NCBI RefSeq assembly: GCF_031834595.1
Contig: NZ_CP115542.1
Span: 1 to 60,780, forward strand
Source: Stenotrophomonas oahuensis
GTDB taxonomy: Bacteria > Pseudomonadota > Gammaproteobacteria > Xanthomonadales > Xanthomonadaceae
Reading direction: 5' to 3'
Length of the DNA: 60,780 bases
Shown here: positions 14,024-23,633 of the stretch, piece after piece
Layout of the letters: the number at the start of each line of letters is the position of its first letter
How positions within the stretch are numbered: position 1 is the first letter of the stretch
Program-made: the position numbers and the translations under genes
Notes under the pieces: generated by a model
What the model saw: the letters and a program-made list of their open reading frames with translations, nothing else
Databases searched by the model: none
Told to the model about the DNA's origin: nothing

Positions 14024-15655
14024 TTACTGTTCCCGATCGTCAGAACGCTCACGCTGCTTCTCTTGGTCGCGGACCTCGACGGAGGGGATGGACTTCCCGG
14101 AAGCCAGACGCTCAGCGATCAACCCGCGTACCTGCTCTGAGAAATCGCGGGCTTCCGTCTTTGGCATGGCCGTCACGTTCAAGTTCTTCTCAAACACTTT
14201 TACTGCAGCAAACGCTCCCGCCAGCTCGGGGAATTGCTTGGCAGCCTTGGTTTGCTCACGGGTGGTCGTCGCCTCTTCAAAGGCTTTCGCTAGCTTCTGC
14301 CCATGTGTCAGGGTCTTGGTCACTTCCTGCACCAGGGCGACCTTCCATGTATTTCGGTGCGTATCAATAGGTCCTCGGCCGACGACCTCATTCTTTTCGT
14401 TTCGCAGGGCACCCACCACAGCGACGGCATCGCGGCCAAGGTTCTCCAATTTGACCTGGTTGCCGGTCACGGCACCGGCCTCGCGCAAAGCGCGCTGCAG
14501 ATCGGCACCCCACACAGTTTTCTCGCCACCGGCCGTAGCAAGCTTGACGAAATAGCTCGGATTCTCCGCCTCATCGAAGTTGTACTTGGACTCGCCATGG
14601 TCAAGAATCTTGCCGGCCAACTGGGCATCAGCTTTCTTCGGACCCTCTTCACCACGGACAGGCTGGTTAGGCTGCTTCTCCTTCAACGGCTCGCCGGCGA
14701 TTCGATTGTCTACCCCGTTCAGTGCGCGGTTGTGCGCGGCAACGGCTTGCTCTTCCGGGGAGGGCTTGTAACCCTGAGTGTCCAGGCCGCGGCTTGCGGC
14801 TTCCATCCATGCGGCAGCTTTAAAAGCATTGGTGCCGAAGAGCTTGATGGGCGACCAACCGCGCGAAGCGGCTGTGTCCAGCATGGCATCGATAATTTCC
14901 TTGCCTACATCGCCTTTCGCACGAAGCTCGCGCCCACCATCTACGAAAGCGACTTCCTCCGTCCGCTTGCTGACAACCTCGTCACCACGCACGGTGAACT
15001 TGGCAAGCAGTGACGCGGGGTAGGGCAGCGCTGGGCGCGCAGGCTCCTGGAACTCGTTAGGTTCACGCCGCTTCTTCTGCCCCTCCAAAGCGTCTTCAAC
15101 CTGGCCGCGCGCGTGTTCGGTGAGCTCACCAACCTTTGGTCCTTTCTTGGACGCGACTGCAGCTGCGATGCCGTTCATGAGCTTATCCAGGGTCGAAGCC
15201 GGAGCGTCAGCTTCGGCGACGGTCTCACCCTTGCGCTCACGCTTTACAGACGCGGCGGCGATTGTCAGGTCCGCCTTGACCTCATCGAGCAAGCTTCGAG
15301 CAGCCGGATCATTCTGGCCAGCGGCCTTCTCCAGCGCTTGGTAGATCGCAAGGCTCGATTTCAACTGCGGCTTGTCCTTGAACTGGTCAGCAAGCTTCGC
15401 CAACGCTGCCTCAGACTTCTCCCTCACCTTTTCCGACGATCTTGCCGACTGGATAGCGCGAGCGCTCTCACGTGCGGAAAAATCCTTTTTCACGACGAAG
15501 CGAGAGTCAGCGATTGTTCGCTTGGCTTTGTCGAGCTGTGCGTTGAGGTCGGCAACGCGCTGAACAGCACGACCGAGTTGCTTCACCTGTGCTTTGTTGA
15601 GCCCATCCAAAGGATTTTTCAGGCCCCCGGGCGCGGTGGACGATTTCTTAGCCAT
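14024..15655 (-). CDS. LPD7-domain protein of the transfer operon
   Basis: 543 residues from the ATG at 15655 (MAKKSSTAPGG...), chosen over upstream starts because it begins with a typical basic N-terminus. Residues 1-150 are Lys/Arg/Ala-rich helices. A middle LPD7-type domain (about 225-300) contains 'EEVAFVDGGRELRAKGD', 'GWSPIKLFGTNAFKAAAWMEA' and 'RGLDTQGYKPS'. A second beta-rich domain (about 350-430) follows. The C-terminal ~75 residues (KAAKQFPELAGAF...SGKSIPSVEVRDQ) match the C-terminus of the neighbour at 15730. LPD7 domains are often fused to relaxases; here the relaxase is separate. Confidence 0.75.
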   Translation of the reverse strand: MAKKSSTAPGGLKNPLDGLNKAQVKQLGRAVQRVADLNAQLDKAKRTIADSRFVVKKDFSARESARAIQSARSSEKVREKSEAALAKLADQFKDKPQLKSSLAIYQALEKAAGQNDPAARSLLDEVKADLTIAAASVKRERKGETVAEADAPASTLDKLMNGIAAAVASKKGPKVGELTEHARGQVEDALEGQKKRREPNEFQEPARPALPYPASLLAKFTVRGDEVVSKRTEEVAFVDGGRELRAKGDVGKEIIDAMLDTAASRGWSPIKLFGTNAFKAAAWMEAASRGLDTQGYKPSPEEQAVAAHNRALNGVDNRIAGEPLKEKQPNQPVRGEEGPKKADAQLAGKILDHGESKYNFDEAENPSYFVKLATAGGEKTVWGADLQRALREAGAVTGNQVKLENLGRDAVAVVGALRNEKNEVVGRGPIDTHRNTWKVALVQEVTKTLTHGQKLAKAFEEATTTREQTKAAKQFPELAGAFAAVKVFEKNLNVTAMPKTEARDFSEQVRGLIAERLASGKSIPSVEVRDQEKQRERSDDREQ

Positions 15656-15729
15656 CAGCAGTCTCCCATGCAAAATAGCCCGCAATGGCGGGCGATGCCA
15701 ATTCAGAATTGAATAGCCAACATGGCGCG

Positions 15730-16407
15730 TTAGTCGCGCTCAACCTCATGAAGCTGGACTTGCGTCTTCACTTCCATCTGAGGCATCGGCTTGCCTTCGT
15801 GGATCGCGCGAGCAATCTTGTCGTTGACCCGATTCATCAGGTCCTGCTGATCGTCGGCGCTTGCGCCGCTGCTCTTAACCAGCTTCTGTGCGGCTGCGCG
15901 AGCCTCGAACGCTTCCTTCAATTCCGGGAACTGCTTGACGGCTGCCGCCTGAGCCTTGGCAGTTTTTGCCTCAGCAAATGCCTGCACCACAGGGTTGGCG
16001 CGGGCGGCCTCCCGTACTTGCCTCCGTGCAATCGCCTGCAGGTCCTTGTCGTTGGGCTTGTGGCCAGTGACTTCAATTCCGCGAACCGTGCCTTCGACGT
16101 AGGCCATGCTCTTGAATACGGCATTGTTGCCGCGCACGTCCATCTTCTCCCAGCCGCGTTCCAAGGCCGTTTCAGCCATTGCGCGGACGGTGAACTCGTT
16201 GGCCTTGCCAAAGATCATCATCCGATCTTTGCGGTCAACGAACTCAATCTTCTCGGGGAACCTGGCGGAGCGGTAGGCGTTCCCATCCCGCATGAAGTTG
16301 GCAGCAAATTTCTCTGCCACTCCCTGGTGTTCGACGGTGGAAGATTTCCCATCAGTACGAACGATTTCATTGTGCTGCCGAGGAACGGCAGGAGTGCTGC
16401 TAGCCAT
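15730..16407 (-). CDS. LPD7-domain protein, small form
   Basis: 225 residues; the ATG at 16407 is set by GGAGG about 10 bases upstream. The LPD7 domain spans about 40-115 (PEKIEFVDRKDRMMIFGKA, ERGWEKMDVRGNNAVFKSMAYVE, RGIEVTGHKPND). The C-terminal 75 residues (AAAVKQFPELKEAFEAR...EGKPMPQMEVKTQ) are clearly homologous to those of the 543-aa protein downstream. It follows virD4 in the operon. It may be a relaxosome accessory or a protein substrate of the T4SS; the shared tail could be a recruitment signal. Confidence 0.75.
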   Translation of the reverse strand: MASSTPAVPRQHNEIVRTDGKSSTVEHQGVAEKFAANFMRDGNAYRSARFPEKIEFVDRKDRMMIFGKANEFTVRAMAETALERGWEKMDVRGNNAVFKSMAYVEGTVRGIEVTGHKPNDKDLQAIARRQVREAARANPVVQAFAEAKTAKAQAAAVKQFPELKEAFEARAAAQKLVKSSGASADDQQDLMNRVNDKIARAIHEGKPMPQMEVKTQVQLHEVERD

Positions 16408-16526
16408 AAAAACGACCTCCGTGGGCGTTAGACCTGGCGCGCACAAGAAGGCAGGCTCATGCGCGGTCGCCGGGACTATCCCGGCGACCCAATACTACAG
16501 CCCCGCGAAGGGGTTGACAAATGGGG

Positions 16527-18503
16527 CTATTGGCCGATGAGATCCTCATCGTCGTCCTCCCCGTCTTGTCCGCCAAACATGTTTGAAACCAGCGAGGCTG
16601 CATAGGCGCGCTTCTGTTCGGGCGGCGCGGTGACGGGCGGGGGAGGAGGAACATCCTTCCCATTAATCTTGAAATCGCTGCTCGGTCGATCAGACAGGGT
16701 GGCCAGATCGTCGGCAGTCGCAGGCCGGAAGGTTGCCCCCGATTTGGCTGCCCAGGAGCTGGGTGGCGCTGCAACTTGAACGGGTAGGGCCAGGGAGGGA
16801 ACCGCGATACGCAGTTCCCCCGCCTGACGCGCGGCATTGTAATCATCCCGGTTCGGTTTGCGCTTCCTGGCGAGGATTGGGCTGACCGCCTGCAGCCTGG
16901 AGTAGAGCTCCTTTCGCTCGAAGTACGTGAGCCGCTGAACCTTGGCTGGGTAAACACCGGGAGCGAAGATGATGGCCTCGGCAGAAGAAAGAAGGCGCAC
17001 TTCATCAGGAAGCATCAATGGTCGCGCAGCTTCATTCTTGGAATGCGTTTTCCTTTCCATCTTGCGACCTGATTCACTCTTGCTGAAACTCGTTGTCGCA
17101 GGCAGCTCGTCGCTAATACGCTTTGCTTCTTCCTTTGATGCAGGCGTGTACGCTACACGCGTCTTGTGGTTATCCCTGAACGTGGCCGACCGGTGCTCAC
17201 CATAGATTCCTTCCATCTGACTCTGCGTCTGATAGATGGTAACGAGCTTCACGCCGTACGACCGGTAGTAGGCGATAGGGTCAACCACGTTTGCCACGTC
17301 GCCCAAGGAAGTGAACTCATCATTCAGCAGCATCAGCTGATGCTTGCACTCGGGGTCTTGAGCGAATTCTGTCTCAGTGTTTTCCGCAGCAATCTGCTGC
17401 CATAGCAGATTCAAGAGCGGTCTAAGGCGACCCAAATCCGGGCCGGGAGTGACGACGTAGAGCGACATGCGATCCTTGCGGAAGCGCCTGATATCGAAGT
17501 CGCTACCACTCAGCGCCAAGCTTACAAGCGGGTCGTTCGTGACAATTTCCATGCCCGTGTTGAACTCGCCGCGCACGGATTCCCTGTACTTGTCCGGTTT
17601 CGAGAAGAACTTGATGAATCCCTCAACTACATTCGGAGGGTACGGCTTGCCGGCCTCCTCGCGCGCTTTAACGGCCTTCTTAATATCCTCCTCGGCCATC
17701 AATGCGCCAAAGCTGGCCACCTTGGGCAAGGTCAGTTCCAGCTCATTCTCTAGGTGCCAAAGCGCGATTGTGAGGAACAAATCGCGCGCGCCGGGCTTCC
17801 AGGGTTCACCCTCGTCTTCGGCCGGGTCCCAGAACATCGTTGCGATACGCCCGATGCCTTTATTACGAAGCATCACGTCACGGTCGACGTACTCAAAGGG
17901 ATTCCACCGGTGAGTGCGACGTTCCTTATCCGACGGATTGAAGACATAGACAGCGTGGCCCCTGGAATGCCGGAACTTAGAGGTAAGCTCGAAGTTTTCC
18001 CCCTTAATATCGTTCACCACCACTGAGCCGTTCCAGAGCAACAGCGTCGGGATTACCAGCGAGACACCTTTACCCGTACCCGTAGCCGCCTTTAGTTCGA
18101 CGTGGTGCTCGGGATGGGACGTGACGATGCGCCCTTTCAGCATCCCGAGGGGTACGCCCTGGCGCTGTTCGATCATGTCTGCCTTCTGCAGCTCATCGAG
18201 AGTTGCCCACCGTCCTTCGCCGTACAGTGTCGCGCGTGGTCGGTACAGCGCGATGGCGATGATTGCGACAATGCTCAGCGCCAGGGGTACGCCACCTGAC
18301 ACCAGGAAGGAAAGCCGAAGGTTCGGCAAATGTCCAAACTGATCTACGTACTGAAAGTACGTTAGCGGCGTCGGGAGAAATGGAAGCTTGCGCCAGTTCC
18401 AAAGGATGAAGGCGAAGCCCGCAATCCAGCAGGACAATGTGAGCAGAATTGGAATCAGCAGGGCTATGCCTACCCGACGTTTGATCGTTGCGGTGTCAGC
18501 CAT
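16527..18503 (-). CDS. virD4: VirD4 type IV coupling protein
   Basis: 658 residues. Two N-terminal membrane segments (about 11-34 and 62-87) are followed by the coupling ATPase domain with Walker A 'ATGTGKGVS' (about residue 140), Walker B 'LMLLNDEFTSLG' (about 390) and the all-alpha-type region between. It docks the relaxosome to the VirB channel and energises DNA export. The start overlaps the end of virB11. The C-terminus after about residue 540 is Pro/Ala-rich and ends in an acidic GQDGEDDDEDLIGQ tail, a common docking feature. Confidence 0.95.
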   Translation of the reverse strand: MADTATIKRRVGIALLIPILLTLSCWIAGFAFILWNWRKLPFLPTPLTYFQYVDQFGHLPNLRLSFLVSGGVPLALSIVAIIAIALYRPRATLYGEGRWATLDELQKADMIEQRQGVPLGMLKGRIVTSHPEHHVELKAATGTGKGVSLVIPTLLLWNGSVVVNDIKGENFELTSKFRHSRGHAVYVFNPSDKERRTHRWNPFEYVDRDVMLRNKGIGRIATMFWDPAEDEGEPWKPGARDLFLTIALWHLENELELTLPKVASFGALMAEEDIKKAVKAREEAGKPYPPNVVEGFIKFFSKPDKYRESVRGEFNTGMEIVTNDPLVSLALSGSDFDIRRFRKDRMSLYVVTPGPDLGRLRPLLNLLWQQIAAENTETEFAQDPECKHQLMLLNDEFTSLGDVANVVDPIAYYRSYGVKLVTIYQTQSQMEGIYGEHRSATFRDNHKTRVAYTPASKEEAKRISDELPATTSFSKSESGRKMERKTHSKNEAARPLMLPDEVRLLSSAEAIIFAPGVYPAKVQRLTYFERKELYSRLQAVSPILARKRKPNRDDYNAARQAGELRIAVPSLALPVQVAAPPSSWAAKSGATFRPATADDLATLSDRPSSDFKINGKDVPPPPPVTAPPEQKRAYAASLVSNMFGGQDGEDDDEDLIGQ

Positions 18504-19539
18504 CGATGCCCCGCTTGCGGAGAGGGTTGTAATAAACGCCGACGCACTGCCTTCCTTCGGGGGTCTTCTCGACCTGCAGCGTTACGTCGATCGCAGCAAC
18601 GAGCATGGATTTAAGGTCGTCGCGCCCGATCGTTGCGCCGGCCGCACTCTCCTTGATGAGAAGTGTCAGCTGGTCGAAAACTGTCAGTTCATCTGCAGCA
18701 TGCATCGAGGTGATGCTTCCAGGGTGGCCGGACATGACGTTGCGCACGTAGTACCAGGCCTCCTCGCCGCGAAGCTCTGCCAGCAGGACGCGGGATGGAT
18801 ACATGCGAAGCGTGGCTTCCAGCAGATCCTTCGCAGTTGCCTTGCTGATTCCTTGCCCGCCGCGGACGTAATAAAGGTGGACCTTGTTGGCGTGATTTGG
18901 CAGGCGCAGCTCTTGGGCATCCTCGATCGTGACCAGGCGCTCCTCGGACGGAATCAGATTCGCCAAAGACTTCATGAACGTCGTCTTGCCCGAGCCTGTC
19001 GGTCCGCTTACGACGATGTTCTGGCGGCTATGCACGGCTTGCCGGAAGAACTCACCCAAGTCACCGGACAGGAACAGGGTCGCCAGCTCGCGCTCATGCG
19101 GAAGCAGCTGTGGCGAGTCGAGCTGTTCCGCCATCAGCCCGCCGCTACGACGCGCATTCTTGAAGAACGGGCCGTTGCAGTAGGCCTCGAACGGAATATC
19201 GATCAGGCTTGGCTTCCGGAACACCATGCTCACAGTTCCCTCCGGTACCACCGGCGGAATTACGACCTGCACGCGCTCGCCGGTGTCCAGACTGGTCGAT
19301 ATGATCGGATGCTCTTGGCTGATCTTCTGCTTGCTAGCAGTCGCAATCGTATTCGCAATCGAAAAAAGCCTGTCATAAGACAGGCTTGGAACCGCGCGCG
19401 TTTCCCATCCGCTAGGCGTTTCAAGGAGCACTTCCCCGGGGCGATTGATGACCACTTCACCGGTTGCGTTCTCGATGATAGGGGCCAGCTCGCGCATGCT
19501 GACCCGGACGCTATTCCACTTTTCTGTACTGATCGACAT
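18496..19539 (-). CDS. virB11: VirB11 secretion ATPase
   Basis: 347 residues. It carries the hexameric VirB11 ATPase set: GPTGSGKTTFMK Walker A, the 'TIEDAQELRLPNHANKVH' Asp/His-box region, and 'RMYPSRVLLAELRGEEAWYYV' with 'GHPGSITSMHA'. The N-terminal domain precedes it as usual (about 1-150). It powers pilus assembly and substrate transfer with VirB4. Its 3' end overlaps the virD4 start by 8 bases. Confidence 0.95.
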   Translation of the reverse strand: MSISTEKWNSVRVSMRELAPIIENATGEVVINRPGEVLLETPSGWETRAVPSLSYDRLFSIANTIATASKQKISQEHPIISTSLDTGERVQVVIPPVVPEGTVSMVFRKPSLIDIPFEAYCNGPFFKNARRSGGLMAEQLDSPQLLPHERELATLFLSGDLGEFFRQAVHSRQNIVVSGPTGSGKTTFMKSLANLIPSEERLVTIEDAQELRLPNHANKVHLYYVRGGQGISKATAKDLLEATLRMYPSRVLLAELRGEEAWYYVRNVMSGHPGSITSMHAADELTVFDQLTLLIKESAAGATIGRDDLKSMLVAAIDVTLQVEKTPEGRQCVGVYYNPLRKRGIDG

Positions 19540-19548
19540 AGCTAGGAC

Positions 19549-20802
19549 TTACCTGATCTGCTGCGAATCTGCGACGCGCAGCGAGTACACCGACGAGAAA
19601 TCAAGGTCTCGCGCAACAAAGATGTTCACCACAGCACCCGCTTTCACCTTGATGGTAGGCGGAATGTCGACGTTCGATTGCACCGCGATAGATGCTGCGT
19701 CGTTCATTGACTGCGAGGTCGACCGATAATCAGAAGCATCACCGCCTGCGGCCATTGTGACTCCGTCATCAACCACGCTGAGAAGGAGGCCAGAGCCGAA
19801 GCGCTTCCAGAAATGATTGTTGACTCGCCCAGTAATGCCCGCGCGTCCCATGCTGTCCGTTGCCGGGCTATCCAAAGCAATCCGCACCCCATGAGGCGTT
19901 TCGATGCTGGTCCACAGCACGAACGCCCGGCTAACCCCTGGCTTGACCTGCCCAGTTTGGTATTCGCCAATTGCCTCTGACCCCGCTTCGGCCATGATGA
20001 ATCGACCGTCTGCAGAGTACAGAGGATCGGCCAAAATGCAGCTGGCAAAGCCGGACAGTTGCGAATTGAACGCGGTCCGCATGGTGCACCGCCCCATGGT
20101 TGCTTGGCGCACCATGAAGGAGCGGTTCGTTTCCCGAGACGCGACCGAGGGGGCTCTTGCCTCAGATTTCAGCTGTTGCCCGAGTGTCGCGGATGGCTGC
20201 TCTGCCTGCGTCGCTCCGCCACCACCGGACTGCGCCAGTGCAGCGGCCATCATCGCCTGATAGGGATCTGACTCTTCCTTTGGGTCTTGCGCACTGTCCC
20301 TCATTCCGTTCGCCAGTGACGGGCCGCTGGCGGACCACGCCATGACGGGGGCACGCTGCCGGCGGGCCAGGTGATCTGCGGCTTCGGCCTCGGCGTCGGT
20401 GAGCTGCTTGCTGCCTCCGGGATGCCCGGACGGTGTACCAGGTGAGCCGGGCGGGGCGGCGAGGCCACCATCCGCTGTGACGCTCGGGTCTGCAGCATCT
20501 TCGCTGGCTCCAGGACCTGACGCTGACCCCGCTGCAGCTCGATTGGCGAGCGCATCCGCCAAGAAGGATGGCGGTGCTTTCAGATCAGTATCTTTGTTCT
20601 CACTCTGAACCTCGCCGCTCGGCTGTACGTTCTGGCTTTCTTCCTCAGCCTTCTTCTCCTTTACCCACTTCCACGCTACAACGCCAAAGATGCAGAGGAA
20701 GACCAGCACGATCATGGCGAGCGCCATGATCCTCAGCTTTCCACCCATGCCACCGCCAGATTTCAGCGGGGGGATATCTTGTTCGTCAATTTCGTTCTGC
20801 AT
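19549..20802 (-). CDS. virB10: VirB10 / TrbI-like channel scaffold
   Basis: 417 residues from the ATG at 20802, which overlaps the virB9 TGA (a GTG at 20805 is also in frame). One inner-membrane helix (about 25-47, IMALAMIVLVFLCIFGVVAWKWV), a long Pro/Ala/Gly periplasmic linker (50-190) and the conserved C-terminal outer-membrane barrel domain (CILADPLYSADGR..., RAFVLWTSIETPHGVRIALDSPATDSMGRAG). It spans both membranes in the T4SS core complex with VirB7 and VirB9. Confidence 0.93.
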   Translation of the reverse strand: MQNEIDEQDIPPLKSGGGMGGKLRIMALAMIVLVFLCIFGVVAWKWVKEKKAEEESQNVQPSGEVQSENKDTDLKAPPSFLADALANRAAAGSASGPGASEDAADPSVTADGGLAAPPGSPGTPSGHPGGSKQLTDAEAEAADHLARRQRAPVMAWSASGPSLANGMRDSAQDPKEESDPYQAMMAAALAQSGGGGATQAEQPSATLGQQLKSEARAPSVASRETNRSFMVRQATMGRCTMRTAFNSQLSGFASCILADPLYSADGRFIMAEAGSEAIGEYQTGQVKPGVSRAFVLWTSIETPHGVRIALDSPATDSMGRAGITGRVNNHFWKRFGSGLLLSVVDDGVTMAAGGDASDYRSTSQSMNDAASIAVQSNVDIPPTIKVKAGAVVNIFVARDLDFSSVYSLRVADSQQIR

Positions 20803-21677
20803 CACTTACCTCGAAATACTCTGAGAATCCCGCTCTTGGTCGAGCCCGTGTCATCACTCGGGGCATCATCGGCAGAATCGACGGCTTTGTTGATGACACA
20901 CGACTCAGCCTTCCCATACCTGACCGAAAAACGCTTTGCTGTCTGGAACAGGATCATGGTTCGGCTGTCAGCGATGCCGTCACCTTCCTGGCCGCCCATT
21001 CGGTAGTTGACCATCGCCTCTTGGCCATCAGGCAAGAATGCCTGCACCGTCGGAAGCGATTGGCCGGCACGGAAGCGCATGTAGGTGAATCTGCCATCGT
21101 CCCAAACGCTAACCGGATTAATCTGCTTGTTGCGACGGCAGGCGACGTACTGCGTATTGCTCAACTGCACGGAGCTATTAAGCGCGGTGCGGATGGATTG
21201 GGTGGCGTCCTGCACTTTCTGCTCGGCTACCTTAAGGACCGGGTCGTCGGGATACATGAAAACGACAAAGAGCGTCATTTCATGGTCGGGCAGCCGTTCC
21301 TTCGGGATCACATCCACCACGAACTGGTACGGACGCTTGTTGGTGACGATGGCCAGGTTCGTTCGACCGTCAATCTCCTTGGGCTTGATAAAGACATGGT
21401 TGCCATTGGGTGCAATCTCCCATGCCATCGAGTCGCCAGCGGCAACATCCAGTACCTGTTCATCAGCGCCGAGCTGGATATGGGTTGAGTATCCCAGCGC
21501 CTGTTTGATGGTGACGATGGCGAGCGGGTTGTATTCGACAATCTTTACACGGGGGTCGAATCGTGACGTGGACTCACGCTGGTATCGATCAAGGCTGGCG
21601 GCAGGGGCTGCCGACAGGTGCAGTGGTACAGAGCACAGGATGCCGACCGCCATCGCCAGAATCTTGGTACGACTCAT
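20802..21677 (-). CDS. virB9: VirB9 core-complex protein
   Basis: 291 residues with an N-terminal signal peptide (MSRTKILAMAVGILCSVPLHLSA|AP). It shows the VirB9 pattern: N-domain with 'DPRVKIVEYNPLAIVTIKQALGYSTHIQLG', 'NGNHVFIKP', 'TNLAIVTNKRPYQFVVDV', and C-domain 'PVSVWDDGRFTYMRFRAGQSLPTVQAFLPDGQEAMVNYR', which binds VirB7 and VirB10 at the outer membrane. ATGA overlaps at both gene junctions show tight coupling with virB8 and virB10. Confidence 0.93.
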   Translation of the reverse strand: MSRTKILAMAVGILCSVPLHLSAAPAASLDRYQRESTSRFDPRVKIVEYNPLAIVTIKQALGYSTHIQLGADEQVLDVAAGDSMAWEIAPNGNHVFIKPKEIDGRTNLAIVTNKRPYQFVVDVIPKERLPDHEMTLFVVFMYPDDPVLKVAEQKVQDATQSIRTALNSSVQLSNTQYVACRRNKQINPVSVWDDGRFTYMRFRAGQSLPTVQAFLPDGQEAMVNYRMGGQEGDGIADSRTMILFQTAKRFSVRYGKAESCVINKAVDSADDAPSDDTGSTKSGILRVFRGK

Positions 21678-22432
21678 TGGCGCGGCGCTCCGCCGGAGCC
21701 CGGCTGCACGGTAGTGCCGACCACCGATTCATCCACGTTGTAGGAGCTAACGGTAAAGCCCATCGGGTTCCTGAGGCGCGCGCCCAGGGTCATGTTCTTG
21801 GTCAGGTACGAGAACTCGACGGTGGCAATAAAGCTCGCGGGCCGGGGCGCGCTGGGAACGCCCTTGACGAAGCGCTTGTAATGGACCTGAGCCGCACCCT
21901 GGCTCATACGGACTACGCCAGTAATCTCGATATCGACCACGCCTTTCGGGTAGAGCGCAAGGGGGCTCAGGCGGTTGGCTTCGGGATCAATCCATCGCAT
22001 GTACTCATCCAGGACGGGGCCAGTCGACATAAGCTCCACCTGTTCGTAGTTGTATCCAACCTGTGCATCACTGAACTCTTCACGCGAGCGGACGTACTGC
22101 GCCAGGTAGGCAGCATCGAGAGCGGTTCCCTGCGTCCATTCTTGCGGCTCCACCTTTACAAGTTCGGTGACGGTGCCGGCGTTCTCGTCCTTGATGAGCA
22201 CATAGGGCTGAACCTCTCGGACGTCCATGGTGGCGACGATAGCCACGATCACCGCAGCAACCGTCACACCGCAGAAACCGAGGGTCATCAGGCTCATCCG
22301 CTTTACCATGCGGTCCGCGCGTTCCAACGCATTAGTGTCAAAGCGCTTGGCGTCTTCCAAGAGGCTACGCGAGTACGCATCCAGCGAGACTTCATCGCCG
22401 AGGCTGCTGGGTGGGGTGTTTTGATCCGTCAT
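21674..22432 (-). CDS. virB8: VirB8 inner-membrane assembly factor
   Basis: 252 residues. A cytoplasmic N-terminus (about 1-47) is followed by one membrane helix (about 48-70, MSLMTLGFCGVTVAAVIVAIVATM) and a periplasmic NTF2-like domain with the family's 'YVRSREEFS...QVGYNYEQVELMSTG' and 'YLTKNMTLGARLRNPMGFTVSSYNVDE'. VirB8 nucleates assembly of the channel. It is 42 bases from virB6. Confidence 0.92.
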   Translation of the reverse strand: MTDQNTPPSSLGDEVSLDAYSRSLLEDAKRFDTNALERADRMVKRMSLMTLGFCGVTVAAVIVAIVATMDVREVQPYVLIKDENAGTVTELVKVEPQEWTQGTALDAAYLAQYVRSREEFSDAQVGYNYEQVELMSTGPVLDEYMRWIDPEANRLSPLALYPKGVVDIEITGVVRMSQGAAQVHYKRFVKGVPSAPRPASFIATVEFSYLTKNMTLGARLRNPMGFTVSSYNVDESVVGTTVQPGSGGAPRQ

Positions 22433-22473
22433 TTAGGGGTCCGCAAGAGTTGGGCGCTGAGACAGGGTTGCTG

Positions 22474-23604
22474 TTACTTTCGGATGGTGTTCTTGGAGCG
22501 AGCATTCGCCAGCGCTGCAGAGTGATTCCGGGCGGTGTCCATCGGTCCCCTGTAGCGCGCAGCGCCAGTTCGAGGATCGTTGTAGAACTGGCCGCCCATG
22601 AACTCGCCCATTGCACGTGCGGGATTCATGGCAACACGCCCGGCCGCCATCGCTGCCCTGGCAGGAGCGCCGGCGGACGACGCAGCGCGGCTCAGCGTGC
22701 CGGCAGCGCCCATGGAAATGCCGCCGACCAGGGAGGCGCTTATGTCGTCCGCCTTGAACAGCAAGGCTGATGCGATGGCGAACGCGAATAGGGCGCGTAC
22801 GGACACGCCAAGCGCAGCTGCAATGTCGGTGACCGTGTCCTCCGTTACATTGCCAATTGTGCTACTGCCAAATTGCTGGACTAGGCCGATACCGAGCCCA
22901 ACGATGACCATCAGCACAACGCCGTAAAGGGCGTAGTTAATCGCCGTTCGCAGGAAGGACTCCAGCATCGGCCGAGTTGCTTCCCAGATGCCGGCCACAA
23001 TGAACAGTGGGCCTAGTGCCAGCACGATCGCCAGGGAGGCGTACCCCATGAAGGATAGGCCGGCCGCAAGCGCCACGAAGATTACGGTTCCAATAATCAC
23101 TACCAAGCCCGCAAGCAAATAGCCGGTTGATTCGCCGGGCTTCCACACAGACGTTGCCTTCCACAGGGCACTGCCCGCACAGACTCCCTTAGAGGCCGCC
23201 ATGTCCAAGGCAGTGCCCATATTGATCTTGCCTTCGAGGTCATACTTGACTGCCTGGTTTCCCATGCCGCTGCCAGAGACAATCTGCGCAACCTCCGCTG
23301 GCGCTTCCCAAAGCGTCTGAACTACGAGGTCGTTATAGAGCGAACCTGTTCCCGCAAGAGCAGTGAGGAACATGGCGCGTGCGAACCATTTGAGGAACGA
23401 GATCACGTCTCCGTTCTGTGTTCCTGAAACAAATGCAATAACCCACAGCACGCTATAGAGGGCGCACCCTGCAAGGGCAATGCCCGCAGCATAAGAGCCG
23501 ATCTTCCCTGACACCGCAGAGACCTGATTGCTCAGGTTCATCATCGTGTCGCTCATCAAGAACTCTACGACCATCAGGTCAAAATTGCAGGATTCTACAG
23601 CCAT
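22474..23604 (-). CDS. virB6: VirB6 polytopic channel protein
   Basis: 376 residues; start ATG 23604 is fixed by GAAGGA 8 bases upstream. At least five hydrophobic segments lie between residues ~35 and 280 (IGSYAAGIALAGCALYSVLWVIAF, AMFLTALAGTG, YLLAGLVVIIGTVIFVALAAGLSF, YASLAIVLALGPLFIVAGIW, ALYGVVLMVIVGLGIGLVQQF), with a periplasmic loop carrying Cys residues. The Ala/Arg-rich C-tail is cytoplasmic. VirB6 forms part of the DNA path across the inner membrane. Confidence 0.9.
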   Translation of the reverse strand: MAVESCNFDLMVVEFLMSDTMMNLSNQVSAVSGKIGSYAAGIALAGCALYSVLWVIAFVSGTQNGDVISFLKWFARAMFLTALAGTGSLYNDLVVQTLWEAPAEVAQIVSGSGMGNQAVKYDLEGKINMGTALDMAASKGVCAGSALWKATSVWKPGESTGYLLAGLVVIIGTVIFVALAAGLSFMGYASLAIVLALGPLFIVAGIWEATRPMLESFLRTAINYALYGVVLMVIVGLGIGLVQQFGSSTIGNVTEDTVTDIAAALGVSVRALFAFAIASALLFKADDISASLVGGISMGAAGTLSRAASSAGAPARAAMAAGRVAMNPARAMGEFMGGQFYNDPRTGAARYRGPMDTARNHSAALANARSKNTIRK

Positions 23605-23633
23605 GATCGCTTCCTTCGCCCGAGGCGTAGTGG

